Source: Prochlorococcus sp. HOT208_60m_808M21 (GTDB taxonomy: Bacteria > Cyanobacteriota > Cyanobacteriia > PCC-6307 > Cyanobiaceae). From it: DNA of 34,266 bases. Both the position numbers and the translations under genes were made by a program. The notes under the pieces were generated by a model. It had not been told where the DNA came from. It did no database searches and saw only the letters and a program-made list of their open reading frames with translations. Location of the stretch: the NCBI GenBank assembly GCA_002026005.1, contig MWOX01000134.1, forward strand, positions 1 to 34,266. Direction: 5' to 3'. This document shows positions 9,154-16,925 of this stretch, piece after piece (position 1 is the stretch's first letter; each line of letters opens with the position of its first letter).

Positions 9154-10434
9154 TCATAAAGGAGGCAAAATACCTTGTGGGTCAAAAATATTCTTTAAAG
9201 TTTTTAATTCATTAATTCTATCTCCAAAGGCTAATGTAATTTCTTCATCGTGAGAATTCAAATGATTATGCAATTGGGCTAAGTGAATATTTGGATAAAA
9301 CTTTTTTAGCTTGCTCCACGATTGATAAATCCATTCCAAAGCGACTTCTTTTTCTTGAAGATCATTTTTTTTCCATGATGCATATATCCATGGTTTCCAA
9401 GTGCTTTTTCTATGTACAAAAAAGCTTGAGCCATGATTTAACTTTTTAGTTTTGCAACCTAATTGTTGAGAAGCAATGTAACAGGAATTATTAGGTTTAT
9501 TATCCATTATTTCATCCAAACATTTTATGAAAATTGGGATATCATTTTTTAAATCTTCTCCAAGAAGACTAATCACCTCAGAATGGTTATTTGCATTCAG
9601 CTCATATAAATTTAATTCCTTAGGGAAGAAATTTATTTTGTTAAAGTTTCCATAAAATTGTTTTTCTAGAGTAGGGAATTTGTCTAGAAGCATTAGGCAT
9701 TCTTCTGTTCTTTTATCCTCTAAATTATTTTTGAGTTCAGCAAAAATATATATGTAAATTTTTTGGGCATAAATCCATTGAAGACTAATATTTTCTGGAA
9801 ATTTTTCTGATAGTTTTATTATTTCTGTAAGTTCATTTAGATTTATAAATCCTTCAATAACCTTAATGGAATTAGATTGGATAGTCTTAAGTTCTATTTC
9901 GGTAATAATTGAAAAGAAGGGTGCTGCGCCTTTAATTGCTTCCCAAATCAATTGTTCTTCTGGATTTATTTGATTTTTTTTTAAAGAAATAAATGTGCCA
10001 TTACCCAAGAAACCTTTTATTGATTCAATATTATCAATTGCTAATCCGTAGGTTCTACTGAGCGGGCTTACTCCACCAGTAAGTATATAGCCTGCTCCGG
10101 GAAGTTTAGAAAGTCCGATTGGAAAACTTCGATTATATTTTTGTAAATGATTTAATAGATCCCCCATTATTACACCACCTCCAATTGTTACTAAATTGGT
10201 TTTTCTATCTAGATGAATTTTGTTGTGATTTTTTCTTAGATCAAGAGTTGTAAAACCATTTTTTGCACAGCTAGAAGTTGTACCTCCACTACACACGCAA
10301 AGGTGCTCGAATTTTTCGTAAGAATAGTTATCCTCATTAAATAAGGATTCATCCACGTCATAAATTAATTTCTTTAATTTTGCATCCTTTGAGTTGATAT
10401 TTGGAACTTCAAGCAAGTTATTATTATTTTTCAC
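9154..10434 (-). CDS. FAD-linked oxidoreductase (FAD_binding_4/PCMH type)
   Basis: A 426-residue flavoprotein. The FAD-binding part is visible at about 45-170: SGGTTSSCAKNGFTTLDL, VTIGGGVIMGDLLNHLQKY and LPGAGYILTGGVSPLSRTYG, matching the PCMH-type fold. The C-terminus (FGDRINELKTLKNIFDPQGI) fits the substrate-side ending of this family. Where covalent members carry His in a GGH motif, this one has GGT, so FAD is probably not bound covalently through that residue. The substrate cannot be told. It starts with GTG at 10434, about 41 bp from the divergent cbiX start, and is followed after 30 bp by the SulP gene on the same strand, probably one transcript. Confidence 0.82.
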   Translation of the reverse strand: MKNNNNLLEVPNINSKDAKLKKLIYDVDESLFNEDNYSYEKFEHLCVCSGGTTSSCAKNGFTTLDLRKNHNKIHLDRKTNLVTIGGGVIMGDLLNHLQKYNRSFPIGLSKLPGAGYILTGGVSPLSRTYGLAIDNIESIKGFLGNGTFISLKKNQINPEEQLIWEAIKGAAPFFSIITEIELKTIQSNSIKVIEGFINLNELTEIIKLSEKFPENISLQWIYAQKIYIYIFAELKNNLEDKRTEECLMLLDKFPTLEKQFYGNFNKINFFPKELNLYELNANNHSEVISLLGEDLKNDIPIFIKCLDEIMDNKPNNSCYIASQQLGCKTKKLNHGSSFFVHRKSTWKPWIYASWKKNDLQEKEVALEWIYQSWSKLKKFYPNIHLAQLHNHLNSHDEEITLAFGDRINELKTLKNIFDPQGILPPL

Positions 10435-10475
10435 TACATGATATTGTTCTTTACTATTATGGTATAAGTAATAAT

Positions 10476-11594
10476 TTGAATTTGGATAATTTAGATTTGA
10501 AGTTAAATAATCAAGTCGCGATACTTATCTGTGGACATGGGAGTAGAAATAAACTAGCCATTACTGAATTTCAAGAATTAACTAATTTCATCCAAAAAAG
10601 ATATCCAAACTTTTTAGTTGAATATGGTTTCTTGGAATTTGCTAAACCTTCGATTGTTCATGCTCTAGACAAGTTAAAAGATCTTTCTGTAAAAAAAATA
10701 ATTGCAATACCCGCAATGCTTTTCGCTGCGGGCCATGTAAAAAATGATATACCTAGCTTACTTATGAATTATTCAAGTAAAACAGGTATTGAAATAATTT
10801 ATGGAAGAGAATTAGGTATTAATAATTTAATGATTAGTGCAGCTTGTGAAAGAGTAAAAGATGTATTTAAACAAAATAATACTCTCAAACCTGAAGAATC
10901 ATTATTAGTTGTTGTTGGTAGAGGCTCTTCTGACCCAGATGCGAATTCCAATGTTTCAAAAATAACGAGAATGATCGTAGAGGGTATTGGTTTAGGGTGG
11001 GGGGAAACAGTTTTTTCTGGAGTAACTTTCCCTCTCGTTGAACCTGGCTTGAAAAATGTTGTGAGACTTGGTTATAAAAATATAATTATTTTCCCTTATT
11101 TCCTTTTCTCAGGTGTCCTTGTCACCAGAATAAAAAGGCAAAGTGATTTAGTTGCGATTAATAATCCAGATATTTCATTTATACATGCAAAATATCTTTC
11201 TTCACAGTCTTATGTGGTCGATACTTTTGTAGAAAGGATTGAAGAGATTCTTAATAACGAAGGTAAGAATTTTATGAATTGCGCAACTTGTAAATATAGA
11301 TCAAATTTATTTGGCTTTGAAAAAGAAGTTGGAATGGTTCAAGAAAGTCATCATGACCATGTAGAGGGCTTGGGGATCAGCTGTGATTTATGTGATCCTG
11401 AATGTAATGGTGCTTGTGAAATACAAAATCCAACTCATAACAAAGAAAAATCAAACTTAGGAGTAAGTCGTTTCTTAGAACATGAACATGTTGAGGCTCA
11501 TCAACATGAACATAATCACGATCACCATAGTATTTATCCAAATTCAAAACATCCTTTAGGACCTGTCACGCTTCGCTTGCCTAATAAAGACTAA
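10476..11594 (+). CDS. cbiX: Sirohydrochlorin cobaltochelatase CbiX (long, His-rich form)
   Basis: A two-domain chelatase of about 372 residues that inserts cobalt into sirohydrochlorin for B12 synthesis. The first half begins VAILICGHGSRNK with the metal/catalytic His (H21); the second half has LLVVVGRGSSDPDANSN and VFSGVTFPLVEPGL. The tail has MNCATCKYR (a C-x2-C-type iron-sulfur motif as in CbiX), then CDLCDPECNGAC and a His-rich stretch ending YPNSKHPLGP, typical of cyanobacterial CbiX. The open frame continues upstream to 10401, but that would overlap the divergent gene and adds a poor Tyr-rich leader; I chose TTG at 10476. TTG at 10482 or 10497 is also possible. The B12-dependent NrdJ is in the same window. 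Confidence 0.9.
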   Translation: MNLDNLDLKLNNQVAILICGHGSRNKLAITEFQELTNFIQKRYPNFLVEYGFLEFAKPSIVHALDKLKDLSVKKIIAIPAMLFAAGHVKNDIPSLLMNYSSKTGIEIIYGRELGINNLMISAACERVKDVFKQNNTLKPEESLLVVVGRGSSDPDANSNVSKITRMIVEGIGLGWGETVFSGVTFPLVEPGLKNVVRLGYKNIIIFPYFLFSGVLVTRIKRQSDLVAINNPDISFIHAKYLSSQSYVVDTFVERIEEILNNEGKNFMNCATCKYRSNLFGFEKEVGMVQESHHDHVEGLGISCDLCDPECNGACEIQNPTHNKEKSNLGVSRFLEHEHVEAHQHEHNHDHHSIYPNSKHPLGPVTLRLPNKD

Positions 11595-11713
11595 ATCTTA
11601 AGAAAATCCGTTGAAAATCAATTAATCACCTGTCTCTTTCTCGAGTTAGTCTTAATAGACTCAGTATATATAAGTATTCTTAATGTAAAATCTTGAAAGT
11701 ATTTTGGACTAGA

Positions 11714-11755
11714 TTTTCCACAATTTTTGGGTTGTTTTCCACGTCCAAATCCACA
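11714..11755 (+). promoter_or_regulatory. Cluster of DnaA-box-like 9-mers
   Basis: TTTTCCACA at 11714-11722 equals the form usually given as the cyanobacterial DnaA box. TTTTCCACG at 11735-11743 has one mismatch and lies exactly 21 bp further, about two helical turns on the same face. AAATCCACA at 11747-11755 is a weaker third match. All are on the same strand inside a noncoding gap. dnaA and dnaN are not nearby, so this is not an obvious origin; a DnaA-titrating or regulatory site is possible. Chance in an AT-rich genome cannot be excluded. Confidence 0.4.
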
Positions 11756-11796
11756 TTGGATTAGAAATGCCAGTATTTTTCAAAAAAAACAGGACA

Positions 11797-11820
11797 TCAA
11801 CATTATTGTTGACTTTTTTT
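11797..11820 (+). terminator. Possible rho-independent terminator
   Basis: A perfect 6-bp stem TCAACA/TGTTGA with a TTAT loop, followed by CTTTTTTT. The stem is AT-rich and weak. It is about 200 bp after the cbiX stop, so it may end the cbiX transcript or a separate short RNA starting near 11675. Confidence 0.45.
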
Positions 11821-11976
11821 AAAGATCTATTCAATTTCCTTATTTGAAAAAGAAGTTTTTTAAAAACCGACTTATAACATGAGTCTTATTTGATAATTTA
11901 AAAAGTTTACCATGAAGATTTTTCTTGATATTTTTAGAGAAAAATATCATTATTGTTTTGTAGAAAAAATGAATTA

Positions 11977-12234
11977 ATGGATCAAATCAATCAAACAAAT
12001 TTAACTGATAAGAAACTCTTAAAGTGCTCTTTAAATAAAGTCTCATTAGAAACAGAGCTTTCAGAAACTCTTTATAACACTATGAAAGATTTCGTATTAA
12101 GTAACCCGACTTGGGATCAATATAAGCTTATAAATTCAGCATTAGCTACTTTTCTCGTTCAAAACGGTTGTACAGATAATTCTGTCTCAGAAATTTATTT
12201 AAATCAATTATTTACACCCTCTAAGTCTTTTTAA
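11977..12234 (+). CDS. DUF2811 family small protein
   Basis: An 85-residue soluble protein. The segment from about residue 22 to 80 (SLETELSETLYNTMKDFVL, then TWDQYKLINSALATFLVQNG) fits DUF2811, a small family found in cyanobacteria with no known function. The open frame extends eight codons further to a TTG at 11953; ATG at 11977 is the better start because the upstream residues (FCRKNEL) look unrelated. The last 14 bp overlap the end of the convergent GMC oxidoreductase gene, so the two transcripts share their 3' ends. Confidence 0.75.
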   Translation: MDQINQTNLTDKKLLKCSLNKVSLETELSETLYNTMKDFVLSNPTWDQYKLINSALATFLVQNGCTDNSVSEIYLNQLFTPSKSF

Positions 12235-13861
12235 TATTTAAGCAGGCTCTTCTACTCAACGCCATCATTGTAAGTGTGGGGCTTTGCCAAGATGATGTGG
12301 GCCAGCATGCTCCATCTAGTACCAGTACATTCTTACATCTCCACAATCTGTTAAATTTATCAACTACGCTATTTTCTTCATTGAACCCCATTGGTGCTCC
12401 CCCTACCTCATGAATATAGTATCCAGGAGGAGGAGGACTATCTGAAAGTGCTATCAAATTTTTTGTAAATAAATTTCCTAATGGAATATTCATTAGTTCA
12501 TCAATATTTTTTATTTTCCCATTTGCAGCTTTGACTGATTTTTGTATTGTTTTTTCCATATGTTTTGCCATATTTAACTCATTCTCGCTCCATTCGAATT
12601 CAATGTAAGGAATTGGTATTCCCCATTCATCTGTTTTTCTTGAGAGAGAAACTGCGTTTTTCTCTCTAGGAAGGACTTCACCATGGGCGATAAGAAAGCC
12701 AATGGATTTGTTTGCGTCTTTTTGTAAAAATTTAGGTATACCTAATCTATCAATTGCCCCCCAAATTCCATAACCTCTATAGAAATTTATGTCGTCAATT
12801 TCTGGTAAATTTGAACCAAAAGGAATAAAGAAGCTGCCTGCTCCAGAAAGATCGGGAGGATTATCTAGTGATTCCTCTGAGTTTTTTGCTTTTGGGACTG
12901 AAAAAAATCTACAGATAGATATGTGATCCATTAGGTATTTACCTAATTTCCCAGAATTATCTTTAAACCCTGAGGTATTTGATTTGTATTCTGAGTTCAG
13001 TAGTATTCTCAGTGTTGAAATTGTTGATGCACAAAGAAGAATCAAATCACAATCCAATACTTCTTTGTGTCCATTTTCTAGGTTTATAATCGTTAGTTTT
13101 GAGGCAAGCTCTGTTATCTTGTTAATCTCAAAAGACTCTACTAGGTAATTAGAGATTATTTGTACATTTCCAGTATCTAAAGCTTTTTTCAAAGAGCTTC
13201 CTACGCTAGAGGACTTGGGCCAATTTTTTTCTTTTACAGATGAATTACGGTCAAATCCTCTTGATTGGATAAATGGATAGTTTAAGTTTGATTTAACTTT
13301 GCTGCCAAAAACAGTTTCGTTTTCTGTAAGAGGAATTTTACCAATATATTTACCGTTTGGAACCTCCTTGATATCATCTTTTCGTCCATAAATTCCGCAG
13401 AAATTTTCAATAAAATCGTAGTGCGGGGAGATTTCTTCGTATGAAATAGGCCAGTTTGGCCCGAATCCGTCTTTTTTAGCCGGATGAAAGTCTTCTGAGG
13501 AAAGTCTTAATGTTATGCCTCCCCAAGTTAATGATCTCCCCCCATATTGTTTACCTTGTGTCCAAAGAAATGGCTTTTTATTTGGGAAGTCATAAGGATG
13601 CTTCAATTCATTTGAATATAAGTCAGGATTATTTTTCCAATAACCAGGATGTTGGCACTGATTGGCATGTTTTTTTGTTAAGACACCTGATAATCTTTTT
13701 AATGTACTTTTTGGCTCGTGATTACTAGCTTCATCCCTTTTAACTTGAGGCCCTGCTTCTATTACTACAACTTTGATCCCTTGTTCTGCCAATGTAAGTG
13801 CTGCTATTCCTCCTGTAGCTCCAGAACCAACAACAATTGCATCATAAGGATTTATATCCAA
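12221..13861 (-). CDS. GMC-family FAD-dependent oxidoreductase
   Basis: A 546-residue flavoprotein of the glucose-methanol-choline family. It begins with the dinucleotide motif VVGSGATGGIAALTLAEQG (residues 10-28) and VVVIEAGP. Other family marks are GRSLTWGG, CASTISTLRILLNSE and a C-terminal block HEVGGAPMGFNEEN, LDGACWPTSSWQSPTLTMMA, where the active-site His normally lies. The substrate (an alcohol or sugar in relatives) is unknown. No signal peptide is visible, so it is probably cytoplasmic. The start is TTG at 13861, immediately before the conserved N-terminus, and no in-frame ATG is available. It is divergent from the pentapeptide-repeat gene (107 bp) and convergent with the DUF2811 gene. 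Confidence 0.9.
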   Translation of the reverse strand: MDINPYDAIVVGSGATGGIAALTLAEQGIKVVVIEAGPQVKRDEASNHEPKSTLKRLSGVLTKKHANQCQHPGYWKNNPDLYSNELKHPYDFPNKKPFLWTQGKQYGGRSLTWGGITLRLSSEDFHPAKKDGFGPNWPISYEEISPHYDFIENFCGIYGRKDDIKEVPNGKYIGKIPLTENETVFGSKVKSNLNYPFIQSRGFDRNSSVKEKNWPKSSSVGSSLKKALDTGNVQIISNYLVESFEINKITELASKLTIINLENGHKEVLDCDLILLCASTISTLRILLNSEYKSNTSGFKDNSGKLGKYLMDHISICRFFSVPKAKNSEESLDNPPDLSGAGSFFIPFGSNLPEIDDINFYRGYGIWGAIDRLGIPKFLQKDANKSIGFLIAHGEVLPREKNAVSLSRKTDEWGIPIPYIEFEWSENELNMAKHMEKTIQKSVKAANGKIKNIDELMNIPLGNLFTKNLIALSDSPPPPGYYIHEVGGAPMGFNEENSVVDKFNRLWRCKNVLVLDGACWPTSSWQSPTLTMMALSRRACLNIKKT

Positions 13862-13968
13862 AACCTATTTCGTGATTTGCTATTTCAATAAATATAGCAT
13901 TCAGTAAATAATTAATTTTTAGATTTCAGCTTAAGAAGTTAGAATTTATTGAAATACTACTTAAACAA

Positions 13969-14442
13969 ATGAGATTTATAATTTTAACTTTTTTAATAGT
14001 TGTTTTAACCCTCCCTTGTAGAAGCTTCGCTGCACTGGATTATGGTAAACAATCTTTGGTAGGGGCTGATTTTTCTGGAACTGATTTAAAAGGAGCAACT
14101 TTCTATTTGACTGATTTACAAGACGCAAATTTGTCAGGTTGTGAGCTCCAAAATGCGACTCTTTATGGAGCAAAATTGAAAGATACTAATTTAAGTAACT
14201 CCAACTTAAGAGAAGTAACTTTAGACTCGGCTGTTTTAGATGGAACAGATTTATCAAATACTAACTTGGAGGATTCTTTTGCTTATAGTACCCAGTTTGA
14301 AAATGTAAAAATACAAGGCGCAGACTTCACAAATGTTTTTTTGCCAAAAGATATTATTAGGAAATTTTGTGAAAGTGCTGCTGGAACTAATCCAATTACA
14401 AATAGAAAAACCAGAGAAACTTTAGAGTGTGATTACATTTAA
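13969..14442 (+). CDS. Exported pentapeptide-repeat protein, probably thylakoid-lumenal
   Basis: A 157-residue protein. A signal peptide spans about residues 1-21 (hydrophobic core, then SFA|ALDY), followed by roughly 15 pentapeptide repeats of the A(D/N)LXX kind (ADFSG, ANLSG, TNLSN, SNLRE, TDLSN, ADFTN). This predicts a right-handed quadrilateral beta-helix. The tail has a pair of cysteines in a conserved lumenal-protein ending (FCESAAGTNPITNRKTRETL, then ECDYI) that may form a disulfide. Similar proteins occur in cyanobacterial and chloroplast thylakoid lumen; their role is not established. ATG start. The stop is 2 bp from the convergent 130-aa gene. Confidence 0.88.
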   Translation: MRFIILTFLIVVLTLPCRSFAALDYGKQSLVGADFSGTDLKGATFYLTDLQDANLSGCELQNATLYGAKLKDTNLSNSNLREVTLDSAVLDGTDLSNTNLEDSFAYSTQFENVKIQGADFTNVFLPKDIIRKFCESAAGTNPITNRKTRETLECDYI

Positions 14443-14444
14443 AT

Positions 14445-14837
14445 TTATGCATATACAAGTTCTTTTTTAATCTTTCTTTGTTTATAAAGTGATCTTCCAA
14501 CAGGCCAACCTAAAGTAGATAAATGTTTCATTAAAGAACCTGAGTATTTGAAATAAAAATTGTCTGAATATTTGATGCCAATTTCATTTAGAGTGGTTAT
14601 TAATAAACATAAATCTTTCTTTTTGCCTTTTTTCATATCCAATAATATCAATGCTTCACTTGTTAATTTTTTTTCTAGTACCTTATCATTTTCAGCAAAA
14701 CCAACTTTAAGTGAATTAAATGCATCAGAATAAAGAGTATAAATTATTCCATCTTTAGATTTATCTACAGAAGTATCTACATTAAATCTTGATGATATTA
14801 ATGTTTTGTACCCTTTAATGATTTTTCTGTTATTCAT
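14445..14837 (-). CDS. Hypothetical 130-aa protein, second gene of a pair; weak GIY-YIG-like start
   Basis: I do not recognise the family with confidence. Residues 30-50 (GIIYTLYSDAFNSLKVGFAE) resemble the first two strands of a GIY-YIG/T5orf172-type domain, which typically read xIYxL...KVGxA. The following acidic metal residue and Arg expected of an active nuclease are not obvious, so the similarity may be structural only or false. The C-terminal half (LMKHLSTLGWPVGRSLYKQR) is basic. It begins 2 bp after the stop of the 165-aa ribbon-helix-helix-like gene, so the two are almost certainly co-transcribed. ATG start. Confidence 0.7.
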   Translation of the reverse strand: MNNRKIIKGYKTLISSRFNVDTSVDKSKDGIIYTLYSDAFNSLKVGFAENDKVLEKKLTSEALILLDMKKGKKKDLCLLITTLNEIGIKYSDNFYFKYSGSLMKHLSTLGWPVGRSLYKQRKIKKELVYA

Positions 14838-14839
14838 AA

Positions 14840-15337
14840 TTATTTGATTTCATCCTGAGCTAATTCGTATTTCTCTAATAGATTGTTTACTTCTGCTAGT
14901 GCAATCCTCTTTTGACAGGCCGAGTCATATCTATTTACTGCTATTGAAGGTATTGAACCTTTACTTTTCATTTCCCTTATACCAGTTTCTAAACATTGAA
15001 AAGCAACACTTGATAGATCTCTTCCTTCTGCTGCGGCCCAAACTTTCAAAAGATAAGTAAGATTTGATGGCACTGAGATCTGTACTTTGTTTGAATTTGA
15101 AGTATTTAATGCAATATCATCGAGACTAATTTCTTTAGAGGAAATAGTTTCTTTAACCTTTTTCTTCAAAAATTTTACTTGGGTTATAGCGTCCTCTTTA
15201 TTCTTTATTTTTTGTTCTATTTCAAATAACTCTTCTTCAGAATTAATTAAAGCTTCTAATGCCCATTTAGCATCATCTTTCGCAACCGCGGTTCTATCAA
15301 GCCATTCATCTCTTATTTTTGACCAATTACTAGGCAT
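14840..15337 (-). CDS. Hypothetical protein with C-terminal ribbon-helix-helix-like segment
   Basis: A 165-residue protein. Residues about 24-75 are charged and helical and look like a coiled coil (EEELFEIEQKIKNKEDAI). Residues about 84-125 (KVQISVPSNLTYLLKVWAAA, then EGRDLSSVAFQCLETGIREM) have the strand-helix-helix pattern of ribbon-helix-helix (CopG/Arc-like) DNA-binding domains. It is the first gene of a two-gene unit with the 130-aa protein. The upstream region contains a palindrome and an 11-bp direct repeat 33 bp apart, as expected for an autoregulating protein of this type. DNA binding is inferred, not shown. ATG start at 15337. Confidence 0.7.
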   Translation of the reverse strand: MPSNWSKIRDEWLDRTAVAKDDAKWALEALINSEEELFEIEQKIKNKEDAITQVKFLKKKVKETISSKEISLDDIALNTSNSNKVQISVPSNLTYLLKVWAAAEGRDLSSVAFQCLETGIREMKSKGSIPSIAVNRYDSACQKRIALAEVNNLLEKYELAQDEIK

Positions 15338-15372
15338 AAGCTTTATAAGATAATTCTATGATATATAAATCT

Positions 15373-15416
15373 ATGTAGATTGTCTACGGAATCTAAATTG
15401 AATTAATGTAGATTGT
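15373..15416. promoter_or_regulatory. Candidate operator upstream of the ribbon-helix-helix gene pair
   Basis: ATGTAGATTGT occurs at 15373-15383 and again at 15406-15416, spaced 33 bp, about three helical turns. The first copy forms part of the perfect palindrome GTAGA-TTG-TCTAC (15375-15387). The sites are 35-80 bp before the ATG of the minus-strand gene, next to TATATATCATAGAAT-like promoter sequence. Binding by the downstream gene product is inferred. Confidence 0.5.
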
Positions 15417-15603
15417 TTAAAGTTTTAATTTTATTTTTAATAATTCCTCGTCTTAGAAATAATCTTTTACAATAATTAAAACTGCAGAATCCATCCAATG
15501 TGATCTCAGAGGTATTTTTTCGCTAATTGAAAACGATATATTTGATAATTCAATCTTTTTAGATTTTAGTTATTTGTTTATTTAATTAAAAACTTCTTAG
15601 CTT

Positions 15604-15993
15604 TTAATCTCTTTCAATAAGTTCAATTTTATAACCATCAGGATCCTCAACAAAAGCCAAGACAGTAGTACTGTTTTTCATCGTTTTAGGTTTGGTTGTT
15701 ATTTTACAACCATTTTTTTCTAATCCTTGGCAAATTAGATGAATATCTTTTACTCCAATAGCTATATGACCATATTTATCTCCAAGCTCATAGTCTTCAG
15801 ACTTTTTGTCCCAGTTATAAGTTAATTCAATTACTGAGTTTTCTTTTTCTGAGCCATAACCAACAAATGCCAAAGTGAATTTTCCATGAGGGTAATCCTT
15901 TTTTCGCAATAAATTCATTCCTAATCTATTGACGTAGAAATCAATGGATTTATCTAAATCTCCAACCCTCAACATTGTATGTAGGATACGCAT
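15604..15993 (-). CDS. gloA: Lactoylglutathione lyase (glyoxalase I)
   Basis: A 129-residue protein that aligns almost end to end with E. coli GloA (135 residues). It converts the hemithioacetal of methylglyoxal and glutathione into S-lactoylglutathione in the cytoplasm. All four metal ligands are visible: H5 in [11 protein letters not shown]56 in SVIELTYN, H76 in YGHIAIGV and E124 in [10 protein letters not shown]. The short loops fit the Ni/Co-type bacterial enzymes rather than the Zn-type. ATG start. It is transcribed alone: the next gene in either direction is more than 120 bp away or on the other strand. Confidence 0.96.
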   Translation of the reverse strand: MRILHTMLRVGDLDKSIDFYVNRLGMNLLRKKDYPHGKFTLAFVGYGSEKENSVIELTYNWDKKSEDYELGDKYGHIAIGVKDIHLICQGLEKNGCKITTKPKTMKNSTTVLAFVEDPDGYKIELIERD

Positions 15994-16126
15994 TTTGAAT
16001 TATGAACCTGAATCAATTATCTAATATTTGATAACCATCTGCCAAAGTTTATTTTTTCGAAAATAAGTCTTTTTATTAAGTTCAAAAAATTAGGTTAAAA
16101 TATAAATACGAAATTTCAATAATATA

Positions 16127-16561
16127 TTGAATCAGATATTACAAAGACTCTCATCAGTATTTTTGTATACTTTGCCATTAAAGGCATCAATACCTTTTGG
16201 GTATTATTTGTTCTATAAATATTCATTTTTAAAAATACTATTATTACTAACTTTTCCGATAGCAATAATTGAAAAATCTTTGCCTTTTGGTAGTTTTTTA
16301 TTATTTATAATTTTATTTGCTGGATTAGTAAGAAATCCAAATGTTCCCTATTTCGTTAGATATAACGCATGCCAAGCTTTATTAATTGATATTGCTTTAA
16401 TAATAATTTCATATCTCTTGAGAATATTTCCCATAGTTGAATTAGGCTCAATAATTTTTATATTTACACTATGTATTTTTATTTATTCAATTTCTCAATG
16501 TATTTATGGAGTCGAACCTGAAATTCCCTTAATTAGTAAATCTGTAAGAATGCAAATTTAA
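16127..16561 (+). CDS. Tic20-like integral membrane protein
   Basis: A 144-residue protein with about four hydrophobic helices. The central motif LPFGSFLLFIILFAGLVRNP and VPYFVRYNACQALLIDI is characteristic of the Tic20/Ycf60 family, related to the chloroplast inner-envelope import channel. In cyanobacteria its function is not established. The start is TTG at 16127, directly before a short amphipathic N-terminus; there is no in-frame ATG upstream. The stop is followed after 27 bp by the stop of a convergent small exported protein gene. Confidence 0.85.
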   Translation: MNQILQRLSSVFLYTLPLKASIPFGYYLFYKYSFLKILLLLTFPIAIIEKSLPFGSFLLFIILFAGLVRNPNVPYFVRYNACQALLIDIALIIISYLLRIFPIVELGSIIFIFTLCIFIYSISQCIYGVEPEIPLISKSVRMQI

Positions 16562-16588
16562 AAAGATTTATAGATTTACTGACATTCT

Positions 16589-16918
16589 TCAGCACTCATT
16601 CAGAATAGATTCCCATCTTTGTTGACTTGCCTTTATTGCCTGCATTGGTGGATTAGCTCCCTCTATTTCAAAGGCTTTAATTAATGATTTATTTGCTAAT
16701 AGACCTAATCTTGCTGCCTCTCTTTGCCTAGAGCATACTTTCTTTCTTGATCCCTTTTTTAGACTATTTTCGATTTCTTTAAGAATCTGGCTAGCTTCAT
16801 TCGATTTAGAATAAAAATCATTCATGTACACATCAAGTGCCGTATCAGCAAGGATTCTTACTGGAGAGATTATTGTGACTAAGAATACTATAAAAGTTGT
16901 AAATACAAATATTTTCAT
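16589..16918 (-). CDS. Small exported hypothetical protein
   Basis: A 109-residue protein with a clear signal peptide (residues 1-24, cleavage after ILA before DTALD). The mature part is helical and basic, with two cysteines (in KKVCSRQRE and at the very C-terminus, NEC) that could form a disulfide in the periplasm or lumen. I do not recognise a family. It lies 7 bp downstream of a polytopic membrane protein gene on the same strand, so the two are probably co-transcribed. ATG start. Confidence 0.7.
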   Translation of the reverse strand: MKIFVFTTFIVFLVTIISPVRILADTALDVYMNDFYSKSNEASQILKEIENSLKKGSRKKVCSRQREAARLGLLANKSLIKAFEIEGANPPMQAIKASQQRWESILNEC

Positions 16919-16925
16919 AAGAATC

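Larger units (their letters stand above)
11595..11976. other. 382-bp intergenic region between cbiX and the DUF2811 gene
   Basis: No convincing coding frame. It contains a weak 5-bp hairpin (AGTCT/AGACT, near 11648-11661), a TATATAT stretch at about 11665 that could be a -10 element, a group of DnaA-box-like 9-mers (11714-11755) and a T-tailed hairpin (11797-11820). The last 130 bp are AT-rich and lead to the DUF2811 gene. The two main elements are listed separately. Confidence 0.6.

Noticed and set aside
10401..10475. Longer N-terminus for CbiX starting at TTG 10401
   Set aside because: It would overlap the start of the divergent oxidoreductase gene and adds a Tyr-rich leader not matching the family; the conserved domain starts just after 10476.
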